NCBI GenBank assembly: GCA_947374445.1
Contig: CANCBY010000014.1
Span: 1-24,775 of the forward strand
Source: Pseudobdellovibrionaceae bacterium
GTDB taxonomy: Bacteria > Bdellovibrionota > Bdellovibrionia > Bdellovibrionales > Bdellovibrionaceae
DNA length: 24,775 bases
Reading direction: 5' to 3'
The notes under the pieces are model-generated. The model was not told the DNA's origin and did no database searches. It saw only the letters and a program-made list of their open reading frames with translations. The position numbers were made by a program, and so were the translations under genes. Positions within the stretch are counted from its first letter, which is position 1. Each line of letters begins with the position of its first letter. Positions 6,306 through 14,883 of this stretch are shown here, piece by piece.

Positions 6306-7764
6306 GCTTTCCGAATTGACCCGCCATTGGCGCACCAATTGGTGGTGGGGGTGGCGGCATTGGATGATGACCCTGTTCTGGATCTGCATCTTTAAAGCGA
6401 CCAAATTCAGCTTCCCACTTTAATTTAACGGTGCCAGTGGGACCATTACGATGTTTACCAATAATGACTTCGGCGTGCCCTTGTTTTTCAGGATCGTCTT
6501 TGTCGTAGTAGTCATCGCGATAGAGCATCATAATAACGTCAGCATCTTGCTCGATAGAACCAGACTCACGAAGATCTGAGAGCATAGGCCGTCTGTCACT
6601 TCTGCTTTCTACGCCCCGGTTGAGCTGAGCAAGAGCAATGATTGGGATTTCAAGTTCCTTTGCCAGAGCTTTGAGTGATTTAGAAATTTCAGAGACAGCG
6701 CGCTCGCGGCTTTCTACTTTTTGCTTTAGATCCATCAATTGAAGGTAATCGATCATTATGCAATCAAGGCCGTGCTGAGCTTTAAGTCTGCGAGCTCGCG
6801 CTCGGATTTCAAATGGAGAAACACCAGAAGTCTCATCAATATAGAGATGACTTTCAGATAAGTGTTGAGCCGCATTTATGAGTTTTGGCCAAGCATTGTC
6901 AGGAACTTTTCCTGAGCGGATGTCTTTCATGTTGATGCGAGCTTCTGAAGACAAAATCCTCATCATCAACTGATCTCTGCCCATCTCTAGAGAGAAATAG
7001 GCCAATGTTTTTTTCTGACGTAAAACAATATGCTGAGCCAAATTCAGACTAAAGGCAGTTTTACCCATAGAAGGTCGAGCTGCCACAATGATCAACTCGC
7101 CCGGCTGCAGGCCCGATGTCATCTTGTCCATCATTGTAAAGCCAGTTGCCAAGCCGGTGACGTCAGATTTTCGTTTGTACAGTTCTTCAATTTTGACGAG
7201 AGAAGATTTTACGATCTCCATTGAGCCAGCAAGGCCCTCGCTCTTTTTGGTTTCGCCAATTTTATAAAACTCAGACTCTGCTTGATCAATGAAGCTATCG
7301 ACGTCAGCAAAATCTTCGTCATAAGCCTTATCAATTAATTGTGAGCTGGTAGAAATCACTCTTCGAAGGACAGCTTTTTCTCGGATAATTTTAGCGTGGC
7401 TTACTGCATGAACAGAAGAAACAGTTCGATTTAAAATATCTACAAGATACGAAGTTCCGCCGACTGTTTCGAGGTCTCCGGTAGACTGAAGAGCATTAGC
7501 CACAGTGATAATATCAATTGGCTGACTTGTCTGCTGAAGAGAAAATATCGCTGTAAAAATCTTTTGATGTGCAGGTTTATAAAAATCTTCGGCGCGAATA
7601 AGGTCAGAGACAAGGTCCCAGGCCTCTTTGTCGAGCATGATTGAGCCTAAGATAGACTGTTCGGCCTCTAGATTTTGAGGGGGAAGGCGACCACCAAAGC
7701 CAGGCTTAAACGCACTATTGCTTTGCGGAGCACTCTCTAAATTTGAATTAAAGCTTGCGCTCAT
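6280..7764 (-). CDS. dnaB: Replicative DNA helicase DnaB
   Basis: The 494-residue product has the N-terminal helical domain (about 27-175; PPQNLEAEQSILGSIM is diagnostic) and the RecA-like motor domain (about 200-460). Walker A is ARPSMGKT (229-236), Walker B is CIMIDYLQLM with Asp339, and the arginine-finger region is GKHRNGP (436-442). It unwinds DNA ahead of the fork as a hexameric ring. The last 30 residues are a proline run and a Gly/Pro tail. GGAGGGG lies close upstream of the ATG at 7764. dnaB often sits near rplI; here an SDR/protease pair lies between them and dnaB is on the other strand. No intein or insertion interrupts the motor motifs. Confidence 0.97.
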   Translation of the reverse strand: MSASFNSNLESAPQSNSAFKPGFGGRLPPQNLEAEQSILGSIMLDKEAWDLVSDLIRAEDFYKPAHQKIFTAIFSLQQTSQPIDIITVANALQSTGDLETVGGTSYLVDILNRTVSSVHAVSHAKIIREKAVLRRVISTSSQLIDKAYDEDFADVDSFIDQAESEFYKIGETKKSEGLAGSMEIVKSSLVKIEELYKRKSDVTGLATGFTMMDKMTSGLQPGELIIVAARPSMGKTAFSLNLAQHIVLRQKKTLAYFSLEMGRDQLMMRILSSEARINMKDIRSGKVPDNAWPKLINAAQHLSESHLYIDETSGVSPFEIRARARRLKAQHGLDCIMIDYLQLMDLKQKVESRERAVSEISKSLKALAKELEIPIIALAQLNRGVESRSDRRPMLSDLRESGSIEQDADVIMMLYRDDYYDKDDPEKQGHAEVIIGKHRNGPTGTVKLKWEAEFGRFKDADPEQGHHPMPPPPPPIGAPMAGQFGKPRNFAPGS

Positions 7765-7810
7765 GTCCCCTCCAAGAAACGCAAAAAATAGAACTTCAAA
7801 AATGAATTAA

Positions 7811-7857
7811 TAAAGCGGGCCAGTGGTCAGGGTGTCGTACAAAGCAGACCCGCTTTA
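7811..7857 (-). terminator. Possible terminator or attenuator between the Fis-like gene and dnaB
   Basis: TAAAGCGGG (7811-7819) pairs perfectly with CCCGCTTTA (7849-7857) around a 29-base loop. In the minus direction the stem is followed by an AT-rich but interrupted T stretch (TTAATTCATTTTTG). The large loop and broken T-run make it weak; partial read-through into dnaB is likely. Confidence 0.35.
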
Positions 7858-7866
7858 AAAACGTTA

Positions 7867-8169
7867 TTATGAGTTCAATTTTTTAACACGAATTTTGTAG
7901 GTGTCGATTTTCTTTTTAAGAGTATTGCGGTTAATTCCAAGCATCAAAGCTGTTTTAACCTGGTTGCCATTATAGGCCTTAAGGGCGATCTCAAGAAGAG
8001 GTCTTTCAACCTGTTCAAGCACAACATTGTACAAACCATTCAGCTCAACTTGAGCCTCTTTTTGTTGAGCAAAAAGAACTTCAAGCTTGCTCTTTACAAG
8101 TTTCTCAAGGCTTACAGCGTTGAGGTTAGCTACAAAAAGATTATCAGAACTGTTCAGGGTCGGCGTCAT
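7867..8169 (-). CDS. Fis-family DNA-binding protein
   Basis: The 100-residue product ends in the Fis/NtrC-type helix-turn-helix: LLEIALKAYNGNQVKTALMLGINRNTLKKKI at about 58-88, with the hallmark GNQ, A..LGI and N..TL..K positions. GLYNVVLEQVERPLLE just before it corresponds to the dimerisation helices of Fis. It is a likely nucleoid or transcription factor that bends DNA. Length (100 against 98 in E. coli Fis) and layout match Fis itself rather than a sigma-54 activator fragment. AGGAG lies 7 bases ahead of the ATG at 8169. In E. coli fis follows dusB; here it lies between queE and dnaB. A near-symmetric inverted repeat in its leader may be an operator. The gene symbol is withheld because several Fis-like paralogues are common in this group. 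Confidence 0.85.
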   Translation of the reverse strand: MTPTLNSSDNLFVANLNAVSLEKLVKSKLEVLFAQQKEAQVELNGLYNVVLEQVERPLLEIALKAYNGNQVKTALMLGINRNTLKKKIDTYKIRVKKLNS

Positions 8170-8195
8170 GTTGCTCCTACTTTTCGACTAAAAAG

Positions 8196-8229
8196 CTGAT
8201 CCAGTTTTTTCTTTTATAAACTGGGCCAG
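8196..8229. promoter_or_regulatory. Inverted repeat in the leader of the Fis-like gene
   Basis: CTGATCCAGTTT (8196-8207) and AAACTGGGCCAG (8218-8229) are 12-base inverted arms with two mismatches and a 10-base AT-rich centre. The inner seven pairs are perfect. Read on minus, the centre begins with TATAAA, a possible -10. It could be an operator, possibly for autoregulation, or an RNA hairpin. The remaining sequence up to 8290 shows nothing else. Confidence 0.35.
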
Positions 8230-8290
8230 GTTGTTTTTTCTTCTGTTTATTGTTTTTAGAAAGTTGCACACAAAATCTAAATTTAAAAAC

Positions 8291-8929
8291 TCAGACTCCG
8301 CGTGTTTCGGGTAACCAAATATATTTGTGTAGCTGTAATTGCAAGCGCGCATGTGAGTTTTTTGTTAAAATATTTTGAGCGAGCCATTGGGGCTCAATTT
8401 TGCCGAATGATGGACTGTATAAAACTACAAATTTTTTAAATAAATCATGTTGACGACAAAAATTTTCTGACCAGTCGAAGTCCTTTTGTGAGCAAAGAAC
8501 GAACTTAAACTCAGTTTTTGAGTTTGCGTGTGCTAAGTTTTCTACAAGAAAAGAATTTGCAGCCCCAGAGTCTGGAGTTTTTACATCAAGAATTATTTTT
8601 ACTCGTGAATCCACGTCATCAATTTTTTTTGAGCCACTGGTTTCAAGTGAAACTTCAAAATCGCGATCACATAAAGTTTTCATAAGGCTGAAAATCTCTT
8701 TTTGTAAAAGAGGCTCACCACCGGTGATGCACACATACTTAGTTCCGTAGGACGTTATTTGGGCGAGTATTTGTTCTAGCCCCTGATCCTCGCCTTCATA
8801 ATATGAGTATGTGGTATCGCAGTAGGTGCACCGCAGGTTGCAGCCTGTGGTTCGCACAAAAACTGTTGGCAGGCCAACATGCGTGGACTCGCCCTGAATA
8901 CTATAGAAAATCTCATTAATTTTAAGCAT
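8291..8929 (-). CDS. queE: 7-carboxy-7-deazaguanine synthase
   Basis: The 212-residue radical-SAM enzyme has the cluster motif CNLRCTYC (Cys30, Cys34, Cys37), preceded by EIFYSIQGEST, which is diagnostic of QueE. TGGEPLLQ (69-76) binds S-adenosylmethionine, and the end LHKYIWLPETRGV is the QueE C-terminal signature. It converts 6-carboxy-tetrahydropterin to 7-carboxy-7-deazaguanine in the queuosine pathway. Length is normal. The start at 8929 has AGGGG about 7 bases upstream. No other queuosine gene is present in the window. No preQ1 riboswitch could be recognised in the 100 bases upstream, which are shared with the divergent ftsK. Confidence 0.95.
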   Translation of the reverse strand: MLKINEIFYSIQGESTHVGLPTVFVRTTGCNLRCTYCDTTYSYYEGEDQGLEQILAQITSYGTKYVCITGGEPLLQKEIFSLMKTLCDRDFEVSLETSGSKKIDDVDSRVKIILDVKTPDSGAANSFLVENLAHANSKTEFKFVLCSQKDFDWSENFCRQHDLFKKFVVLYSPSFGKIEPQWLAQNILTKNSHARLQLQLHKYIWLPETRGV

Positions 8930-9032
8930 TTGGTTCCCCTGAGATGCCGCTAGCGTAGACTAAAGTCAAGGGGCCTCAAAATTACCATAAACAGGCCTCC
9001 CGCTTAGGCCCAATACCTTGTAAATTTTTGGT

Positions 9033-11405
9033 ATGAGCCGACTTTTTCAAAAATTTAGAACCGACATTATGGGAATCGTTTTTTTGAGTTCGGGCCTTTT
9101 TGTGGCCTTAGCCCTTTTTAGCTTTCATCCCACGGACCCTTCCCTTAACTCTCTTGGGCACAACCTAAAGGTATTGAACTACTGCGGTTATGTTGGAAGC
9201 TTTTTGGCTGATGGGCTTTTTCAGCTTTTTGGTGTAGCGGCCTGGCTTATTTCGGTGGGCTTATTTCGGATGGCTGCCATCAGTCTTCAGGGCGGAACAA
9301 TTTCATTGCGCCAAATCCGATTGGTTTGGGGTGCAATGCTGGTTTTTACATTATCAAGCTTGTGCTCCGTTTACTTTCCCGAAACTAAAATCTACCAGGA
9401 TCAGATTCATGTGGGCGGAATTTTTGGCCTGGGGATCTCACAGGGGCTTATCAAGGCTTTTAATACTGTAGGTGTGCAAGTTATTTTGTGGAGCTTGGCT
9501 GCGGTTCTGGTGGTGTTCTTTTCCGAAAAGACCGTCAATGAGTTGGCTCAAGCGCCACTGAAGGTATGGAAAGGTCTTTTGGCCCTTGGTTTGAAAGCAA
9601 AAATCAAAGACATCTTTGTTGTCGAGAAAATGAAAAAGGCTGTCAAAATAAGAGCTCAAGCTCCAGCCAAAGCGTCAAAACCTAACGAAATGGCAGCCGG
9701 CTTTTTTCCGCTCAGGTCAGAGAGCCAAGAGGCTGATGGGACGTCAGTGGTGGATGCAGAGGATTTGCAAAGTGATGAGCCAACGCAGGCTCCTCAGCAA
9801 ATGAATTTAGATGGGACGGCGACGGCAATGCCCGCTCCGCGCCGCAAAGTCGTTATGAAGGCGCGTCCGCCTCGGCGGGTTGAAAATTGGGTTTTGCCAA
9901 AGCTCTCTCTTCTTGAAGACCCTCCTGTCAGTCGGTTTAAAATTGATCAAAAAGAAATTCAAAAAAAGGCAGACATTCTAAAAGACAAACTCAGCCGTTT
10001 TGACGTTACCGGTGAAGTTGTTGCAGCGAGGCCTGGCCCCGCTGTGACCATGTTTGAATTTAAGCCCAGTGCCGATGTCAAAGTCTCAAAAATCACTGAA
10101 CTCGAGGACGACCTGTCGTTGGCCCTTTCGAGCGAGTCGCTGCGGATTCTTGCGCCTATTCCTGGGCGTGATGTAGTAGGGATTGAAACCTCAAACGCAC
10201 AACGAGAAACGGTTTATCTCAAAGATCTTTTGGCGGACGAGGCTTTTTGGTCAGATGATTTCAAACTTCCGATTGCACTTGGAAAGCAAGCCAATGGTGA
10301 ACCCAAGATTGTAGACCTTAGAAAAATGCCCCATCTTATGGTGGCCGGTACGACGGGTTCAGGAAAATCAGTATTTACAGTTTCAGTGATCACGGGCTTA
10401 ATTTTTAAACATTCACCTAAAACTTTGCGCTTGATCATGATCGATCCCAAACAGGTCGACCTTGCGGCCTTTAGCAAAATTCCACATTTGGTGATGCCTC
10501 CTGTTGTCGATAGCAAGCAGGCGGTTTCAGCCTTGCGCTGGGCCGTTCGCGAGATGGAAAAGCGCTACAAATCGATGCAAAAGTTTGGCGCCCGTGGTCT
10601 TGAGCAATTCAATGAGGCCGTTTCAAATCTTTCTCGAGAGCAACTAGATGAGCATGAAAAGGCTCTGGCTGAAATGGAATCAACTCCAGTGACCAAGATG
10701 AACCAATACTATTGCACTCCACAGCCTTACATTGTTGTGGTCATTGAAGAGTTTGGTGATCTTATGACTGTCGACAAGGCAAACGTTGAAACATCGATCG
10801 TGCGATTGGCGCAAAAAGCTCGTGCATGCGGTATACACTTATTGCTCGCAATGCAGTCTCCACGAAAAGAAGTTGTGACGGGATTGATTAAAACAAACAT
10901 ACCTGGGCGCATCAGCTTCAAGGTGAATTCATCTATGGATTCAAGAATCATTTTGGATGAAACCGGAGCCGAAAGACTTCTCGCACAAGGAGACATGTTA
11001 TTTAAAAATCCAGGTGGTCCAAACTCGGTCAGACATCATGGGCCTTTTTTGAAAGATGCAGAGATTAATTCTGTCGCAAAATTTTGGTCTGACCAGGCTG
11101 AACCTGAATACGATGCCTCAGCATTAAAAGCGCTTGAGGGGCCGGCCGCAGGCGAAATGGGAGATAGAAGTGGCGATGAGTTCGGTGAAGGCGGCGCTGA
11201 CTATGACGAGAGATACGATGAAATTTTGTCTTGGGCATCGTCTCAAAAAGCAATCAGTGCCTCTTTGATTCAGCGGCGTTTTCAATTGGGATATCCTCGT
11301 GCTGCACGCTTGATAGAAACCTTTGAAAAAGAAGGGGTTGTTGGTCCGGCCAATGGCAGCAAGCCGCGTCAAGTTCTGGTAAATAATTTGGCGAATTTAG
11401 AGTAG
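9033..11405 (+). CDS. ftsK: DNA translocase FtsK
   Basis: The 790-residue product has four N-terminal membrane segments (about 13-32, 52-80, 98-115, 128-164) and a variable linker (about 200-300). The motor comprises an alpha domain (about 300-400) and a RecA-like beta domain with Walker A GTTGSGKS (439-446). A gamma winged-helix (about 725-785, YDEILSWASSQKAISASLIQRRF) reads KOPS-type DNA. It pumps chromosomal DNA through the closing septum. The Walker B strand reads VVVIEEFGDLM (568-578), where FtsK/SpoIIIE usually has DE; here the Asp is Glu572. There is no Shine-Dalgarno sequence before the ATG, and the start lies in a short inverted repeat (ATACC 9013-9017, GGTAT 9030-9034), so translation may be leaderless. 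It is the first gene of a long, tightly packed string. Confidence 0.96.
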   Translation: MSRLFQKFRTDIMGIVFLSSGLFVALALFSFHPTDPSLNSLGHNLKVLNYCGYVGSFLADGLFQLFGVAAWLISVGLFRMAAISLQGGTISLRQIRLVWGAMLVFTLSSLCSVYFPETKIYQDQIHVGGIFGLGISQGLIKAFNTVGVQVILWSLAAVLVVFFSEKTVNELAQAPLKVWKGLLALGLKAKIKDIFVVEKMKKAVKIRAQAPAKASKPNEMAAGFFPLRSESQEADGTSVVDAEDLQSDEPTQAPQQMNLDGTATAMPAPRRKVVMKARPPRRVENWVLPKLSLLEDPPVSRFKIDQKEIQKKADILKDKLSRFDVTGEVVAARPGPAVTMFEFKPSADVKVSKITELEDDLSLALSSESLRILAPIPGRDVVGIETSNAQRETVYLKDLLADEAFWSDDFKLPIALGKQANGEPKIVDLRKMPHLMVAGTTGSGKSVFTVSVITGLIFKHSPKTLRLIMIDPKQVDLAAFSKIPHLVMPPVVDSKQAVSALRWAVREMEKRYKSMQKFGARGLEQFNEAVSNLSREQLDEHEKALAEMESTPVTKMNQYYCTPQPYIVVVIEEFGDLMTVDKANVETSIVRLAQKARACGIHLLLAMQSPRKEVVTGLIKTNIPGRISFKVNSSMDSRIILDETGAERLLAQGDMLFKNPGGPNSVRHHGPFLKDAEINSVAKFWSDQAEPEYDASALKALEGPAAGEMGDRSGDEFGEGGADYDERYDEILSWASSQKAISASLIQRRFQLGYPRAARLIETFEKEGVVGPANGSKPRQVLVNNLANLE

Positions 11406-11428
11406 TAGATTCTTTCGGGGAACGGGCA

Positions 11429-12307
11429 ATGAAGAAAAAAACAAATGCGCTAAAAGGAATCGGGTTTTGTCTTTTGGCCCCTCTTTTAACTCTAAAAATT
11501 GCATCGGCCGCCCCCCCAAAAACGGAAACGGCCTCAGATATTATCGAAAAAGCTTACACGCTCTCTCAGCAAAAAGAGAGGCAGCAGGCTATCTTGATGC
11601 TTGTGAATGCAATTAAAAAAGAGGGCAAAAAAAACCTCAAAACTTCAAAAGATCTTTTGCAAGCGCTCGATCAAGTTTCAGGTGTTTTTTATCAAGACAA
11701 GGCCCAACAACTTTATGAACTAGGTTTATCGTTAAAGTTAACCGACCCCCAAGTGGCCTCTCAAAAAATGGCCGAAGCTATAAAGCTAGAGGCTGACAAT
11801 CTAGCTATACAGATTTCTCAAATGAGATTGATGGTTGAGCTCAATGATTGTTCGGGAGCAGCTTCGCAGGCAAAAAAAATCAAAGAGTTAAATCCGTTTT
11901 CTGAAGAGATTGATCTTGTGTTGTCCCAGGCCAGCGTTTGCAGCGGCCAGTTTGAGCCCTATCAAAGCCAGAGGGGAGCCTTCGAAGACAAAAAAGGACC
12001 CTATTTTATTCATTGGGGCGTGATTGAACTAGAATATCAGTTTAAAGTCGGAAATTTTTCTAAAATGATTCAGACCTTAAAAACACTTGAATCTGCGGAC
12101 CCTGCGTTTCCGGAGCCTTATTATTGGGACTGGCGAGTTCAGATCGAAGCTAAAGCGAAGGCTGATGACTCTGCTGCTAAGTATATCAATCTTTGCAAAG
12201 GCCTTTCGGCTCGGGCTCAACGACAGTATATAGCGGAGCCATTTTTATGTCGGAGGACGCTAGAGGTTGAATCTTTCCTTAAGAAAAACAATAATACCTC
12301 ACTATGA
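11429..12307 (+). CDS. Secreted helical-repeat (TPR-like) protein
   Basis: The 292-residue product starts with a Sec signal peptide (MKKK, hydrophobic GIGFCLLAPLLTL, likely cut after ASA near residue 27). The rest is helical with repeated Ala/Leu heptad-like patterns, for example AIKLEADNLAIQISQMRLM and LKTLESADPAFPEPYYWDW, resembling TPR-type scaffolds in the periplasm, although no unit matches the TPR consensus exactly. Cysteines near residues 142 and 172 could form a disulfide. Only 23 bases separate it from ftsK, and its end overlaps the lipoprotein gene (ATGA), so it belongs to the same unit. GGGG/CGGG tracts before the ATG may serve as the ribosome site. Its role is unknown; the context suggests the envelope. 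Confidence 0.75.
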   Translation: MKKKTNALKGIGFCLLAPLLTLKIASAAPPKTETASDIIEKAYTLSQQKERQQAILMLVNAIKKEGKKNLKTSKDLLQALDQVSGVFYQDKAQQLYELGLSLKLTDPQVASQKMAEAIKLEADNLAIQISQMRLMVELNDCSGAASQAKKIKELNPFSEEIDLVLSQASVCSGQFEPYQSQRGAFEDKKGPYFIHWGVIELEYQFKVGNFSKMIQTLKTLESADPAFPEPYYWDWRVQIEAKAKADDSAAKYINLCKGLSARAQRQYIAEPFLCRRTLEVESFLKKNNNTSL

Positions 12308-12531
12308 GAGACTCGCTTAAATTCATAACTTTTCTTTTATGCTTCGGCCTAACTATTGGCTGTGGAGTTAAAGGCGTACCGCTGCCCCCGCTAACACCCG
12401 CACCAATTGGGCGAGGCGAACCAAACTTTTCAAAAGCCACGGAGACAGTTCAGTTGAAAAAAGTAAACCTCAAGATAGAGGGCGACTTTGATGATGAAGA
12501 TGATTTTTCTGAAACTGAGGAAAAAAAGTGA
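12304..12531 (+). CDS. LptM-like (YifL-type) small outer-membrane lipoprotein
   Basis: The 75-residue protein has a lipoprotein signal peptide with lipobox LTIGC; Cys20 would be the lipid-modified first residue. What follows, CGVKGVPLPP, matches the short CGxKGPLxxP motif of LptM/YifL lipoproteins, which in E. coli help the LptD/E lipopolysaccharide translocon mature. E. coli lptM also lies directly upstream of dapF, as here. The tail is unusual, with an acidic run (DFDDEDDFSETEE) and two lysines at the end. It overlaps both neighbours by 4 bases (ATGA at its start, GTGA at its end). Lipoprotein status is firm; the LptM function rests on motif and position. Confidence 0.75.
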   Translation: MRDSLKFITFLLCFGLTIGCGVKGVPLPPLTPAPIGRGEPNFSKATETVQLKKVNLKIEGDFDDEDDFSETEEKK

Positions 12532-13313
12532 AACTCACTCGCATGTCGGGGGCGGGAAATTCTTTTTATATTTTCGATGAGATCGATCATCGAACTGAAA
12601 TTGAAGTATCTCATCGGCCGGACTTTGTAAAAAAAGTATGCAACCTGTTTCGGCGGGCACCAACTGACGGGTTTTTATTTATTTCTAAACATGCTGATTT
12701 TAATTTTGTTTGGGATTTTTACAACGCAGATGGATCTCATGCGGAAATGTGCGGAAATGCGGCCCGTTGTGCCACACATTTTTTTTTGAAAAATCATCCA
12801 TTTTCAAAATCGAGTGTCAGCTCAGAGGTTAAGTTTTTAACTCAAGCGGGGCCTATTCAATCAAGGCTTTTGGCGGATGGTCGCATTCAGGTTCAAATGC
12901 CGATGTCTGCAACTGATGCGACATCCATAGAGGGATACTTTTATATCAATACAGGGGTTCCACATATTGTCGTTGAGGCTCAACCTAACCTAGATCTGGC
13001 AAAAAAATTAAGACCGTGCCCGTCGCCGAAGGGCTCTAACATAACTTTTATTTTTAACGTCGATCTAAAAAGACAATCAGCGGATGCAATTACATTTGAG
13101 CGCGGAGTAGAGGGCTGGACCAGGGCTTGTGGAACAGGTGCTGTTGCGGCTGCAGCATTTCTTTATGATAAGTTTGGACAAGCGAAATCATTCATAACTA
13201 TGCCAGGCGGACTGCTTGAGGTTCAATACGAGGGACGACGGACCGCGCCCTTATTGCTAGGCCCAACTCGGTTTGATTATAGTTTTGAAGTTAATGATAT
13301 TGATCTCAAATGA
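12528..13313 (+). CDS. dapF: Diaminopimelate epimerase
   Basis: The 261-residue product interconverts LL- and meso-diaminopimelate, needed for peptidoglycan cross-links and lysine. Both catalytic cysteines are in place: Cys75 in AEMCGNAARC and Cys201 in TRACGTGAVAAA. The N-terminal MSGAGNSFYIFDE and FYNADGSHAEMCGN are family signatures. It is slightly shorter than the usual 270-280 residues. The start is GTG at 12528, overlapping the preceding stop as GTGA, which fixes it by coupling. dapA and dapB follow without gaps, so the last steps of diaminopimelate synthesis are made from one transcript. Confidence 0.96.
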   Translation: MKLTRMSGAGNSFYIFDEIDHRTEIEVSHRPDFVKKVCNLFRRAPTDGFLFISKHADFNFVWDFYNADGSHAEMCGNAARCATHFFLKNHPFSKSSVSSEVKFLTQAGPIQSRLLADGRIQVQMPMSATDATSIEGYFYINTGVPHIVVEAQPNLDLAKKLRPCPSPKGSNITFIFNVDLKRQSADAITFERGVEGWTRACGTGAVAAAAFLYDKFGQAKSFITMPGGLLEVQYEGRRTAPLLLGPTRFDYSFEVNDIDLK

Positions 13314-13330
13314 TTGAGGCGGGGTTTAAA

Positions 13331-14170
13331 ATGAAAAAAATTTCTGGAGTTATTACTGCGCTTGTGACGCCTTTCAAAAACGAAAAGGTTGACTACGTAT
13401 CCCTGGAGTCACTTGTTAAACAGCAGTTGGCCGGTGGCGTTGACGGTTTTGTTATAAACGGAACAACAGCTGAAAGTCCCACAGTCTTGCCCTCAGAAAG
13501 GCGCGAGATATTTTCATTTATTAAAAAAAGAGTGCCTTCAAATTTTCCTTTAATTCTTGGAACAGGAAGCAATTCTACACAGCAAACAATCGAAGACTCA
13601 AAAGAGGCCGAAAAAATGGGAGCCGATGCTGTGCTTGTTGTTGTTCCGTATTACAACAAACCTCCGCAACGAGGTCTTCTGGAACACTTTAAGTCTGTTG
13701 CCTCGGCCATAAGTATTCCGGTTATACTTTACAATGTGCCGTCTCGGACAATCACAGCTCTTGAGCTTGAAACAATAAAAAGACTGAGTGAGCATCCTAA
13801 TATTTTGGGAATCAAAGAGGCATCTGGTAACATCGATTTTGCAAAAAAAATTAGATCATTGTGTGGAAAAAGTTTTTTACTCTTATCGGGAGATGACGGA
13901 ACGTACGATGAGTTTATGGCGGCTGGTGGTGATGGTGTCATCTCGGTTGCTTCTCATATAATCCCGCGAGAGATGAAAGAGATTCGTGCAAAAACAAAAA
14001 AAGAACTCATAGACTCGCTATTTTCTGAAGCCAATCCAATTCCGGTAAAGATGGCATTGAAGCTAATGAATATCATTGAGACACAGGAGTGCAGACTTCC
14101 GTTGGTAAGTTTTGCTGCTGAAAAAGTAGAGGGCTTTAAAAATCTACTAAAAAAAGAAGGGCTTATCTAG
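13331..14170 (+). CDS. dapA: 4-hydroxy-tetrahydrodipicolinate synthase
   Basis: A TIM-barrel aldolase-family enzyme that condenses pyruvate with aspartate semialdehyde, the first committed step toward diaminopimelate. From the ATG at 13331 it has 279 residues. Schiff-base Lys162 (GIKEASGN), Tyr134 (YNVPSRT) and Thr45/Thr46 (NGTTAES) align one for one with the known active site. I chose 13331 because GAGGCGGGG lies just upstream and because family members begin right at this point; an ATG at 13310 in the same frame, overlapping the dapF stop, would add seven residues and is the alternative. The final base is shared with the GTG of dapB. Confidence 0.95.
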   Translation: MKKISGVITALVTPFKNEKVDYVSLESLVKQQLAGGVDGFVINGTTAESPTVLPSERREIFSFIKKRVPSNFPLILGTGSNSTQQTIEDSKEAEKMGADAVLVVVPYYNKPPQRGLLEHFKSVASAISIPVILYNVPSRTITALELETIKRLSEHPNILGIKEASGNIDFAKKIRSLCGKSFLLLSGDDGTYDEFMAAGGDGVISVASHIIPREMKEIRAKTKKELIDSLFSEANPIPVKMALKLMNIIETQECRLPLVSFAAEKVEGFKNLLKKEGLI

Positions 14171-14883
14171 TGGCTAAAATTAAAGTGGCCGTGATTGGTG
14201 CCAGCGGTAGAATGGGCCAAGAAATATGTGAAAAGCTTATAAACAATAAAAAGTTTGAAGCCACACTGGCCATTTTAAGGAGCGGAGAGGCGCCGCCCTT
14301 TAAGGTGAACTCAAAAAGCCTTTCAGGAAAAGAAAAAATTAAACTGGATGTTGTTGTCGACTACTCGACGCCAGAATTTTTAGTTGAGACCATTCAATTT
14401 TGTGTGGCTCAGCGGATTCCTTTGGTAACAGGAATTACAGGTTTGTCTAAAGAACAGTTGAAGGCGCTTGAGGCAGCAGCAAAAAAAATACCTGTATTTT
14501 ACTCTGCAAACATGAGTGTTGGCGTTGCTGCGATGAAAGCTGCAATGGAGATTTTTTCAAAAATTTCAGGGTTTGATTTTCAAATCATTGAGTCTCATCA
14601 CCGAAACAAAAAAGACAAGCCCAGCGGAACGGCACTAGCGCTTCAAGCAGAGCTTGAGAAGGTCACCAACAAAAAATGGCCAGGTCCAATTTCGTACAGA
14701 GTTGGTGGAGTTATTGGAGAGCATGAAGTTGTTGCTGCTTCTGCGGGAGAAATTATTCGCATCAGTCACGAAGCTTTGAGCCGCGGAATTTTTGCCGAAG
14801 GATCGTTGCGAGCAGCAGAGTTTGTTTGTGGCAAAAAGCCAGGAATGTATAACATGACGCATATTTTCTTGGAGAATAATTGA
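14170..14883 (+). CDS. dapB: 4-hydroxy-tetrahydrodipicolinate reductase
   Basis: The 237-residue product has the nucleotide-binding loop GASGRMG (10-16) and the catalytic segment ESHHRNKKDKPSGTA (141-155) with His143 and Lys147. It reduces the DapA product with NAD(P)H to tetrahydrodipicolinate. It is about 30 residues shorter than E. coli DapB; the missing part lies in the N-terminal domain between the Gly loop and VVVDYSTPE. The start is GTG, overlapping the dapA stop by one base (TAGTG). The stop overlaps the next start (TTGA). Confidence 0.95.
   Translation: MAKIKVAVIGASGRMGQEICEKLINNKKFEATLAILRSGEAPPFKVNSKSLSGKEKIKLDVVVDYSTPEFLVETIQFCVAQRIPLVTGITGLSKEQLKALEAAAKKIPVFYSANMSVGVAAMKAAMEIFSKISGFDFQIIESHHRNKKDKPSGTALALQAELEKVTNKKWPGPISYRVGGVIGEHEVVAASAGEIIRISHEALSRGIFAEGSLRAAEFVCGKKPGMYNMTHIFLENN

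Noticed and set aside
8930..9032. preQ1 riboswitch ahead of queE
   Set aside because: No preQ1-type stem and A-rich tail could be found; only GGCC-rich short repeats occur in the shared region.
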